64,000 nt of DNA from Leuctra nigra (taxonomy: Eukaryota > Arthropoda > Insecta > Plecoptera > Leuctridae). Shown here one piece after another: positions 23,728-35,600 of the stretch. Numbering within the stretch: the stretch's first letter is position 1; each line of letters begins with the position of its first letter. Position numbers and translations under genes: made by a program. The stretch lies in contig OW203761.1 in NCBI GenBank assembly GCA_934045905.1, positions 32,600,964 through 32,664,963 on the forward strand, in the 5' to 3' direction. The notes beneath the pieces were generated by a model. The model worked only from the letters and a program-made list of their open reading frames with translations. It ran no database searches and had not been told where the DNA came from.

Positions 23728-26700
23728 ATGAGGCCAGAAACATCCCGTAGTGTTCCTACTACTGTTATTCAAATTGTCGATAAGCAGCCACAGGTAATTT
23801 CAAGAAGAAATATTTTTAGGTTAGAGTAAGTTTTCAGTTGGCTCGGGACCATAGACTTTTCCGCACGTTCATAGATCCTCAATGAAAATTTCAATATCAG
23901 AGGATTTCAGTGGATTCCTTGGACTCTTCCAAGATATTTTTACCCGTCATCGCACTCAATTTGCGACGAATGTAAGGTATCTTTCAAGGCAGGACAGTCG
24001 AACATGTCAGTTCCGCAACCCTGTTGTAAAATCTACCTAGCATTAGGTAGGTAGGTAGTTAATTAGAATTAGAAGCATTAGAACCACTAAAGGGCACTAA
24101 CATCTGATTAAACTTATTAGCATTGAAATCCATAGAAAAAATGTATGTACCTACCTACTCAACACTAATAGCCACACTTTAGTACTGCTAAACCACAACC
24201 TGTTTGATGTCCGTCCTTCATTCCTTGAAGAACCATGTGGGTAAGCAGCCTGTTGTTGGCTTGGAGATTCATCTAAGCGGTGTGCCATGAATTTCTATGG
24301 GATTACCAAGTAGGTAGGTACCATACTAATGGTGAATCAGGGTTCAAGGGTCACTCACTGCATCACACTACCTAGCTAGGATAATAATCAATAATTGAAT
24401 TCAATCATTGTGGTAATCAGTAATCACACTTCTCCAAACTATTAACAGGCGTAGAAATTCAATGGCTACAAGAACACATCGAGGTGGTAGTGCACAAATT
24501 ATTTAGCTTGCAGATGTTATAATTCTCACAGAGCATTAATTTTCTAAATTATGATCAATTTGAACATTATTACTTGGTTTGATACCTACTACATACAGGG
24601 TCTGGATTCACAAAAAGTACCTAGAGAGATATTATCTGCTAATTTGTAAATAAGTAAGCGGAGCGAGCGACTCCACTTGACTCTTGCGGCACTTTCTCTG
24701 TGTGTGTTTGTTTGTGTTTTTTTTTGTCGCGTCTACCCAGGTCGCACCAGTCAACGGATCAATCTGAAATTTGGCACACACCTTCATCTCATACTAACTT
24801 GGACCTGTATAGATTTTGAGAAAGATCCGTCAATAAATAAAAAAAGTTACCTACATGTATTTTCATATAATATTAATATGTGTAGTACCTAGGTTCAAGG
24901 AGTCCGTTGCGGCCCTCGGTGCTCCCTAATTGAAACGAAATGCAGAGGTGGCAGCTGCGTACATTTATGAACGTATCATTGTTAAAAAACGTAACAATTA
25001 TTTATATGTGACTGTTAGTTTAAGTTAGTTAAATGAGTGGGTGTATACCTAGGTATATAGTTTTTATTTTATTTGCTTGAAGAAGGGTGTGTAGAACTGT
25101 TTATTTGAGTTTTCATGAAGCAATTTGTCATTCCTTGCAAAGTCTAAGAAAACTCTTTGATGACATGTGAAAGTTATGATTAATGGCAGAAACAGATTTT
25201 GTTTGTTTCATAGAAATTCTGTTTACTAAATTTGATTTTTATTCGATGTATCTTAGTGCATAAAACATTTGAGAATTACGCTCAATACAGACAGGGAAGT
25301 AGGTACCTAATGACTGGTTGGATAATTCCAATTTTTAAAATATATTTTTGCTCTTAGTACATTTAGCTACCTACCTAATTGTCTACTTTGTCATATGGTC
25401 GGTGACAGGCAAAGATAAACCCTGTTTAGCATTGCCAGGTATGTATAGGCCGGCCCATGCTAGCACGGGTTCATCTTTGCCTGTCACTGACCTTAGAGCT
25501 AGGTACTCAATTTTTTATTTATTTTTTTAACTGTTTATAATATTTTTTTTGTGTGTATGGTTTTGAAAAGCAGGTGTTGCAACTTAATTTTGTTTTTATT
25601 ATTTGAGTGGATTATTGCAGTGTTTCATTTTAGGTAATTTTGATTCGAAGTGTTTCACGTACCTACCGTTGCTCGCTTATCAACGTGTTACACCAAGTGG
25701 TTTCCTAGTATAATAATAGGTACCTTTTATCCTTTGCACAACCTCTATTTATGTTAAATGAAAGATAATAATACGAATTAGGAAATAATACATTTTGTGA
25801 ATCTGGCCCCAGGTAGCTATGAAATTAACTAATCTACTGTTACACACATATTATTATAATAATAAGATTCCTACTTCTTTTAGGAACAATCGAAGAATGA
25901 ACGAAAAACTCTTCAAGTCCTCCAGCAAGCTGCTGGCGACAAAGAGAATCTTGTTGGAGCTGGTCGGTGCCAACGCTCGGCTTCGGCTAGCAAAGATGCT
26001 CTGCTGATTGTTAAGTAAGCAGTCAAGTAACTCTATTATTATTGTTCTTGTTGGTAATAACCCTACATACTCTATTAAGAGTAAGTGTAGTACCTAGGTA
26101 GGTAGTTAGGAGTTATTGAGTTTGGAGTTATTGGTTCAACTTTGTAAATGTTGCTGGACAATGGTGCCAAAATGAACTAATATGGACGGCTACACCTACA
26201 TTACGTCTATGGTTACACGAAAGGCAAATAATCTAGGTACCTTAATCTTCACAAATTTACACTGCTGCAGTCTTTGGCCACAGCAATAGCAATCCAAAAT
26301 ATTAGCTTTACCTGTGAAATTTAGTAATTCGTGATGTTACCTAATACCTATTCACAACACATCACATAACATCTCACTCAAGGTCCCTTTTATTAAAAGT
26401 CTTAAAAATATGTTAAATTATAAATCTACAATAGGTACCTGTACGTTTCCAGACTTTATCAAAACTTCATCCTACTCATTCTAATTCAATCTCAAAACAT
26501 TTTTAGTACTAGGTAGGTACCTAATTTCAACGTTTAATTGAATTTAAAATTATTATGCCGGTTGGTGTAAGAATATTTTCAGATTACTTCATAGAGCAGA
26601 CAATGAAGTGCGTACCTACCAACCTACTGTACTACACACCAACCAACACCTGGGGACCTATTTTCGAGATCGTTTGAGCGCTCGCATAATCGAGCGTGAC

Positions 26701-28916
26701 GTCAAAGTGACGTCCGTCCGAAGGAAATGGCATCCAAGAAGTCAAATCAGTTTATTGTTTCGTTTTGTCTGACGTCAGGCGGACGTGAATCTGTATGATA
26801 TTTGTCTCAAACAATCTCGAAAATAGGTCCCCTGTAGTGTGGAGTGAATTTCATTTGACTTTGAGTCACGATCACGAATGATGAGGATGATTTACGAATT
26901 TCTAGAGACTATGGTTGTCATAGTTACCATTTATTAAAAACTTTGGAAAACAATACATAATATAATATATTTGATTACCATGAGTACATATTATTAATAC
27001 TATTTATCACAATATAGCGTAAGTTTTGATTCTAGATTGCAAACTCCAAGATGGAGTGAAATTTCGGACATGCATTAATTTTTTCATTGGTTAAATATTT
27101 GATTTTTTAGCTTCGATTTTTGGACATTGGGGTATTTGTTGCGTCTTATGAAGGCTCATCAAAACTTACACTATTTCGGTACTTGTAGTCTTGATACTTG
27201 TATCTAGATATATTGTGTTAACTTTGGAGAGTTCTTTCTTTGATAGAGTTTTACAATTTGTGATAGGTGGTTCTGTGATAGGTGGAATTGGGTAGGTGGG
27301 TACCTGACCTGGGTTGTGGTGCTGAAGGTGGTTTGTAGGATCACTGTCAGACTAACATGAAATCGCTTGAAAGGTTCAAGCAAAGATATTATTAAAACTC
27401 ATAACATCTTTGGTTCAAGCCTAGTGCCTGGGAGGGGTGGGTGGGTCCATTTAGACCGAAATGCGCCGACTGTTTTGGACGTTCTGCACGCCACTGCATA
27501 CACTCACTCCACCAATAAAAGTGAAGCCTTTTCAGCATGATTTTAGTCGCAGTCGAGAGCTTAGCTAGCGCATATATCAGTACTAGTGATTTATTTATTT
27601 ATTATGTGCACATTTGATACAATAGTAGGTAGCTATGTTTGCATTGTCACAGTACATAGATAAATTCCTTACACTGGAAATTCCTTGATAAAAATATAAT
27701 ATGAACTAACCACAGTTCTTAAATTGGCAGAGTAGTTCACTCTTCACGTTGAAATGAAGAATAAAATACCTAAAGTTGAATGAATGTTGTTGTTCCAATG
27801 CATTCATAGACTGCTGGATCCCCCGAAACTCAGTGATCTGTTTGGGCTTCACTTCAGTCTGAAATGTTGGAGGAGTGAGAGAACCGTTCGTGCTAGTATC
27901 AATGTAGTAATAAAGTCATATCTTCTCTGCCAGGCTACTAAACTGAAGAGTGAAGATGAGTTGACTCAAATATATAGTGCCTACGTAACTCATCTCGAAT
28001 ATTCAGCTTAGAATACAAACAAATGCCTACCAAAATATGTAGTCAACTTCCTTGCTCTATAATATGTACCTATCCTTTATAATCATTTAATTTCAAACAT
28101 GTTCACTTCCTCTTTTACAACAGAGAGCTCCTATTAGATTCTCGTATCTAATGACAACTGTGGGCGGTCGTCCTAACAAACAATTAATATTTTGAACACA
28201 GTGCCAAAGATATTTTCTCTTGAAACGAAATTGAAATGCATTAATTATCTAATATATAACTTGTCTTGAGGAAAGAGTAGGGGAAAATATTCTATAACTG
28301 TTCTGAATTTATTTTCGGCCATTGATCTCATCAACTCCCAAGTACTTAACAGACACAAAAAGTAGTTGTTGATACTACTTATTCTTTTTGATCACACACT
28401 AACAGCAGACACCTTTTTTTCCTCTAGAGAAGTAATGGATGAGAAACGGACAATGATTCAAGAGCAACTCAACTCAAATGTAACTGTCCAAACAACTAAA
28501 CGCCAGAAGAAAGTACACAATAACATTATCAAGGGAAAATCGAAAGTGAAACCAGATGATCTTTTAAATGGTAAGAGTAATATCATAAACTGCCTATATT
28601 TCTCATTTAGTGTCAACATTTTGTTAAATTATGTAGGTAGGTACCTACGTATAATTTTCACATATTTTAAATCTTTGCAGCTGAACCCAGCGAGAAGTAT
28701 TGGGCAATCATTGCAGAAAAGCGCCGCATAGCTTTAGAAACTACTCTTGAGGAAAATCGAGCATTGCACGAGAGAGTGAAATTGCTGGAAGAAGAAAATG
28801 CTACAACCAAGGAATTACTCAAGGAAACAAACCATGTCATTGAATTGCTTCAGGAGATGATCTCTTCAGATCCTGACACGAGCAATGATACTCTTGATGA
28901 CAGTGTTGATGATTGA
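23728..28916 (+). CDS. geminin: geminin (DNA replication licensing inhibitor)
   Basis: Nuclear inhibitor of Cdt1 that blocks re-licensing of origins in S/G2 and is destroyed by APC/C at mitosis (family knowledge). Exons: 23728-23793, 25884-26014, 28428-28570, 28681-28916. All are GT-AG, phases 0/2/1, total 191 aa against about 209 in human. A destruction box RKTL lies at residues 29-32 in a context like the vertebrate RRTL box. A KEN motif follows at 42-44 (GDKENLVG). The diagnostic coiled coil begins at about residue 115: PSEKYWAIIAEKRRIALETT, then heptads LEENRALHERVKLLEEEN, to about 175. This is followed by an acidic tail ending DDSVDD. The YWxxxAEKRRxAL phrase separates it from Multicilin and Idas only by degree, but the D-box, length and N-terminus favour geminin. 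A polyadenylation signal is at 29094. No frame breaks were seen. Confidence 0.95.
24655..24850 (-). repeat. retroposon fragment (family C, copy 2)
   Basis: Contains CTCTTGCGGCACTTTCTCTGTGTGTG followed by a T/G-rich run and AATTTGGCACACACCTTCATC. The reverse complement matches the block at 60590-60720 (ACAGAGAAAGTGTCGTGAGA and the AATTT..CACACA phrase). It lies in geminin intron 1. No ORF of retrotransposon type is left. Confidence 0.45.
25397..25492. mobile_element. short MITE, copy 2, in geminin intron 1
   Basis: A 96-bp element with matching ends: GGTCGGTGACAGGCAAAGAT at left, ATCTTTGCCTGTCACTGACC at right. The inner arms CCCTGTTTAGCATTG..GCTAGCACGGG are partly complementary. It is better preserved than the copy at 11656-11748. 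Non-coding. Confidence 0.75.
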
Positions 28917-29093
28917 TTCAGAAACAAATCATACTTTGTAATCATGTAAATATGTATGTGTCTACCTACATTTTCATCAAGATTAGATAGTATTGGAATT
29001 GGGACTTGGACAAAACTCATTTCAATTTGAACAATGCTAAGTTTAGGTATTTATTTGAAAGTGTAATATGAGTTGCTTTTAAGAATTTTTAAT

Positions 29094-29099
29094 AATAAA
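29094..29099 (+). other. geminin polyadenylation signal
   Basis: AATAAA, 178 bp after the geminin stop codon and about 515 bp before the next start codon; the first canonical signal downstream of geminin. Confidence 0.6.
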
Positions 29100-29437
29100 A
29101 CAACATATTTCGTGTGATTATTTCATCATTATTGTTTACTTATTTTATTATTAAATACCAGTACCTACTCTACTACCAGTAACATTAAATAATATGTAGA
29201 TAAGAACCAACTGAATGAAATGTACCTGCTGGAACTTGGAAGTACCTAGTAATTTTGTGTGTGGTACTGGTAGGCAAGTGACTTAATTTAGAGTGATTCA
29301 ATATTTTCAATTCAACATATTTTTATTATTTACATTTTAGACAGTCATTTGTGAGGAAAAGGAATTGGAATGTTCACAAACAAAAGTATTGGATTACTTG
29401 TGAAGGTAGTTTGAAACTGGACGAAAATTTGAACGGT

Positions 29438-29450
29438 TTACGCGCCAAAA
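29438..29450 (+). promoter_or_regulatory. E2F-like site before the SPATA22-like gene
   Basis: ACGCGCCAAAATT contains GCGCCAAA, the reverse complement of the E2F consensus TTTGGCGC. It lies about 165 bp upstream of the ATG at 29615, in the short gap after geminin. Confidence 0.5.
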
Positions 29451-29614
29451 TTTAAACATAACTTTTTACAGCCTTCTATATTCGTAACCTCGAAAAAAGC
29501 GCCGCCTGGATTGTATTTCGAACGAAAACGAGTTTTCAGTTTTGTGAGGTAAGATTTCGAAACGAACCCATTTTCTCAAAACTGTCGGCTAGCTTAAAAA
29601 GCGTAATCTCTAGA

Positions 29615-32600
29615 ATGGAGTATAATAATTATGATCAAATGAACGGAAGGAGACATTCAACTAATCAAAGTACGTATCTATCTACCACGTATAATTATTA
29701 AATGGCACAATTTAAAAATAGTTTAAAACATGTACCTACCTATCAATTTTTTTTCTATGTACTGTTTAGCACCATACAGTCGGGACCAAGACAACAATGC
29801 CATTATGGGTAGACCCATGGTTTCAGTGCATGGACGGCATGTCCGAGGGAATAATAATTCGGGAAGGTAAACACATTAATGGTTTATGGTTTAAGTACAT
29901 GCGGCATGTATTAGTTACCAAAGATATATTTTACTTTAGCAGTTCATTCAACATAACAATGGTCCAATGGAAAAATAATATGAAACCTAGTAACCATCAT
30001 ACCTTACAAAATGTACATTCCATGGAAATTTGATTCCATTAGAATCCATGGATTTCGTTGCCATGGAAGGAAACGGAATGTAAAATGTTATGTAGGTATA
30101 CCGTATAACAGCTCCATTGTTGTTATGGAGCTAATACACATTTTAATTAGATCATTATTCATGGTTTGCATGAGCTTCTTTTGTTATTCATTCAGTACAC
30201 AAAGATGGCCACTCAACAATACAATTGAAAACAAAGTTCCAATAATATGATTTTTTACTTCATTTTTGAGTGGCCATCTTAGTTATACTAATCTAGAACA
30301 AAATAAATTCGTGCAAACTATGAATAGGTGCCTACTAAAATGGGGAAGGAATCCTTCTGCACCTTTCTTATGTTTGTATTTATTTTCTTCATTAGAACTA
30401 AGTCCAGTTTTCTTACAAAATAAATATACCAAAAATCTATCTCAGAATAGTATCTATATAAGGTTAAAAATGAGGGTCCTTCCAGTCCTTCCTGACTGGG
30501 GTTTTTTCGTGATTCCCTCAGTAATGTTTATGCCTCAGTCGACAGGCAAATGCTGGGAAGGTACCCTACTAATTAATAGGCCACGACCGCCTCCTTCCCA
30601 CCTTCCATCCTTACCTACTCTTCACCATCATCTCCCAATCATCATCATAATCATTCATCCGTCGCCATTAGCCTCGCTGCAGAACAGTGCGACGTTAAAC
30701 CCCAGAAAAAAACATAGGCTATGGTGCATTCCAATTTTTATATACCTATTTGGGGAGGGGGGGGGGGGGGGGGGGGTCAAGTCATGTTTTTCAATATTAA
30801 AATAAAAATAGCGGAGTTGGTAGGAATCTCAAAACTTTCACAAAATAGTCTATAAAATCATTTGCGGGGGGGGGGGGGGGGGGTCAAGTCATGTTTTTCA
30901 ATATTAAAATAAAAATAGCGGAGTTGGTAGGAACCTCAAAACTTTCACAAAATAGTCTATAAAATCATCTTAGATATTATAATAATGGCCCTTTTGCATG
31001 AAAAAACCTTTTTTAATATTTTGTGGAGGAGAGGGGGTAGACGATATATTTAATTGTTCGCATGGCATAAACATTAAGGTTTGATGATAAAACCTTTACA
31101 AATGTCACCACTCAGAAAAAATAGCTTACATAGACTATACAGTGCATATCAAATTTTTACATATTTGTGGGAGAACTGGTGGTCATATTTTGATTTTCAA
31201 TATTAGAATACAAATGGCGGAGTTGGTGACTGAAACTCAAAACTTTCACAAAATACCATTGTGTATAAAAAAAATCATTTTTTTTCATTTTTTTTTGAGA
31301 CGATTTATTGTTGGAATTGTATATAAGGGTTTTTGATGATAAACCTGTAAAAATGTCTCCATATACTCAGCAAAGCTAGCTTATCAACATAGGCTACGCT
31401 ATGGTGCATATCAAATTTTTATAGGTAGGTATATTTGGGGAAGGGGGGTGGGGGGCAAATTAGAATTAGAATAAAAATGACAGAGCTGGTGATAGAAACT
31501 TACACATTTTCATGCACCAGGCCGATTATTTATTATAAGATGAGTTAAAATAGGTAATATGTTGTGAAATTTATAAGTTTCCATCACCTACCTCGCAATT
31601 TTTATTCTAATATTGAAAATCAAAATTAGCCCTTGCCACTCAACATTTGCTCATTTGATAAGCTAGTATTTCTAAGTCGGTTTATGGTGAAATATGTTCA
31701 GGTTTTCCCTCGGATTTATCATCAAACCTATGTATGTTTATGCCAACAATAAAAATAAAAAAAAAATAAAAAAAAATCATGCCTAAAGGCCCATTGGCCA
31801 TTAATAATAATTGTAAGATGAGTTTAAAGAGTATTACTATTTTGTGAATGTTTTGATTTCTATTTTTATTCTAATATTGAAAATCAACTATAAGGGCCGG
31901 TAGGTACTAGAATAATGTGCTTTCAAAGTATAAATAATATCTAAAACAAAACTACTAATATTCCTTCCAAAATCCAATTACCTAGTTAATTTACTCATAA
32001 ATGTTTGCATACCTACTCACATGTCCTTCTTTCTATAGTGTTTTATCAGAACTTTTTACATCATTATTGAAGATTGAAAATTACCGATAGTTTAAGATTT
32101 ACATATTTTCTATAGCTAGCGAATATATATAGCTGCACCTTTGGTTGCACCTTGAGTCTTTCACCGATTTTATTATTTATTTACCATTACCGGTAAATGT
32201 AACAAAACATAATTCATGCATTATCCTATATTATTCTATTTGAAAGCTTTAATAATAGGTATTTGTCAATGGGTTAGGAAAAAGAAATAAAAAATAAAAA
32301 ATGAAAAATAGGAAACCATACATCTGGATAGTATTTGCTTAGATTTTCAAAATAGTGGGACTACTATCTGTCCCATGTGTAAAAAGGGGGAACAGAATCC
32401 ACACAAAAGGCTCCATTTTTGGATGCAATCGTGTATAGGGTTTAAATTGTGAAAAGTTCAGCTGAACGTAAGAAATATAATCGGGTTTAATCGGGTTTAC
32501 CTGACAAGTTTTATAAACGCATACATTTCCCAGGAAATAGAGCCATTTGTGTATAATCTATTCCCTTTATCTTGCCTGAACAGATAAAGTTAAAGTTGCA

Positions 32601-35600
32601 GGCGAGAGTTACATTTCCTCAGAACTAGCTTTAGATAATTCAAACTCTACGTGCAAACAAACATCATGCTTATGTTTACCTCACAATCATATTTCCAAAT
32701 TAAAGTTATTTTACCTCAGGTTATGAAACTTCACATTGACAGGTACGACAACTCGAACGAAGTTCAAGAAGCGTCACTTGCAAACGTTTCTGCCGGTGCC
32801 CAAACACCCCGACCATCGTTCAACCGCCCTCAATTCCAGACGCCGTTCGCCGTCCGTCGTGACCCTCCTTCCATTCCAGCCCCACGTACACCCTTCAGTG
32901 ACGGGATGAACTACTCCAACTCGATGATGTTGCCACAAGGTTCCCCCGCCACTCCAAAACCGTTTGGGCAATACAGTTCGGCGTCAAATACTGTACGTTA
33001 CCCACCGATGATGCATGAGGAAAATTATGATGCTTTCGGTGAACAATATCGTGATGATACCACCATGCAAGCTGTTCCCCACGAGTACGAGCGGCCAACG
33101 ATGCAATCTGACCCGCAAGATTACAATATGTCGTACGGAGGAAGGAAGTATGCGGGCGCATTGCGAGGCGCTATGAATTATGGAAATGATACGCCGTATG
33201 AGCAGCAGTACCGCAACTCTGTGAGGCATTTCCCGAAGTCCGAACCGATGCACGTTGACCCTGTGAAATTCTCGAATATGTCACTCAACCAGTCGGCGGC
33301 CATGAGCGTTGGACAGGGCGCCAAGCAAGCTGTGGCGCCGCCGACGTCGTCGTTTGTCATGACGAAGAAAGCGGAGACGAAGGAGGAGGATGTTAAGGCA
33401 GCTCATGAGGTAGGTATTTATTTTATTCAAGTAAATTTGTAATCAGCACAATAATAATGACAAACGGATGTCATCCGAAAAAATGTGTATTCAAATCAAA
33501 TTGAATTGTCATTGCTTATTATTTATTGTAATTAAAACCTGCTCAAAGGCAGGAGGCTAGTGTAGGGTGATAAACAAAGATGTTAGATACCTATTATTTT
33601 ATGGGTAAAAACCGAGTAAAAACGAAGTGTGACGGAGCAGAATTAGGATAATTTCTATGTACCCAACAATGTGTTACAATGGTGAAAAGAAACTTTGTTG
33701 GCCAGGGCAATGCTGTAAATTATGACATCAATGTCAAATTTATTTTCTTTTTACTTTGAAGGAATCTATCAATCTTTGAAAGCTTTTGATCTTCACACCA
33801 AAAATAATAAAAATAATACCTTATCTGAGCTCATGGCAGTCATCTCAACTCTTGTAAATTATTCTGAAATGTAATTTACACGATACTTCCCTATTATTTT
33901 ATAAATTTACATCGGTTTTTTATTGGCACACATTTATTTTGAGTGAACATTGTAGGTATATTACGAGTTTTTTCGAGTATATTACAGATGAGACATGCAA
34001 ACTATAAACAGGAAATGTATCTCTGTGCTACTATCATCTGTACCTTGAGTGAAGGAGAAAAGAATCTACATAATTTTGTTCTAAGTTGTCTTTTTCCGAG
34101 TCTTTTCCTCAATAAATTAAGCTTATTTATGGCGATTCTGTTCCAGTTGGCCTTCTCTCGCTCTACAGAGAGTTTATCAACATAATAAGGACATATTAAA
34201 TATTATGCAAAGTACATACGCAGAAAATTAATACATATTCATAACCCTTTTTCGTATTTGTAACTTTATGGCGTTATTTTTTACTTTATCTGCACTAGGT
34301 AAAAGATTAATTACCACTTATAATATTTGCCTATACATGTCAAAAGATTTAAAGAGTGTATTTTCTTACTTATTATTTTAGCCAACTGCCCCAACGGATT
34401 TGAAGCGAGTATTTTCCGGTCCCATCGACAAAGTTGTCAATTGGTCCTCTCTGCTGAAAGGAAAGGACGCCTCGTATCTCTACGAAGTGATTGGTAAGAT
34501 ACTATAACAGACCGGTGCATTTTGCTCTTGATCAATCAATGAGGTCACTCAGTTCCTTCTCTGTGCCCACAGGTTCCCTTGTGTCGGTGCGAGTGGGGAA
34601 TGTCGCGGGCGAACAAACGATCATCATACGGGATAAATCCACCCCAGTGTTGCAGTGTCTCTTCCAGGAAACAGATCGCAGCATCCCGATCTTGCAGCCG
34701 GGCCAGTTGGTCAGGTGAGCTCGTTCAAGCATGGCTTCCTTTCATTCAATCAGAGTTCAAAGTGACATTGTTACTCCTACTTTCGCTCAGATATTTGTAC
34801 ACAATTCTTACTGTTCAATCAATTCACATATAGCACGAGTTCTTCTATTCTACATCAAAAAATTTAAAAATAATATTGTAGTACCTATTTCATTTGATTT
34901 GAGCAGGGGTCATGTTGATAACACAATAATGTCAGGCCAGCTTTAACTTATCAATGGCGATTAATCAATTGTAGTTCGTAAAATTAGTGATTATTATGCC
35001 GAATAGGGCCAGTTTCTCAACACTCTACTTAATTTTAAGCAGAAGCAGTTGAATAGGACTATGTTGGCATGCAACAACCAATAACATTCCTTGAATGACC
35101 GATTAAACTTTATACCTAGTTTTAACAGAGCATTGAAAAATCAGTCCTAATAGAGCCTCCAGTTTCACAGTTATACCAAATACTGCCAGCTAAATAGAAA
35201 AAACAAATGAATTACAACGATTAAAATGTGTGCCACCAAGATGGCCGCCGTGTCTAAATGGCCAAAGCATGACGTAACATTCAATCTATGAATGGGTCAG
35301 TTTCATTTTAAGTCTTCCCCAGCAGTTTTTTGAATTTAAAAATAAGTGGCTTCAGAAAGTATAAAACTTTGCATTAACTTCAGCCTCAGACCCTAATTAA
35401 GAACATCCCATATCAGTGCAGTGTAGTTTTTTCTTTTTTTGGACGTTTAGGTCAAAATAAGGAAACTTGAACACAAAAGTTGTATTTTCTGTTACTGATA
35501 TTTAATAATTCCTAAAATGACAGATAATTACAAAGCATGTTAATACAACAGAAATACAAGAAGTTAATACTTATGTCTTACTATTGGTAACAATAATCCT

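Noticed and set aside
30266..30805. 179-codon open frame, the longest uninterrupted one besides real exons
   Set aside because: It runs across a SINE and a 20-G tract (poly-Gly), has no splice context and shows no conserved motif.
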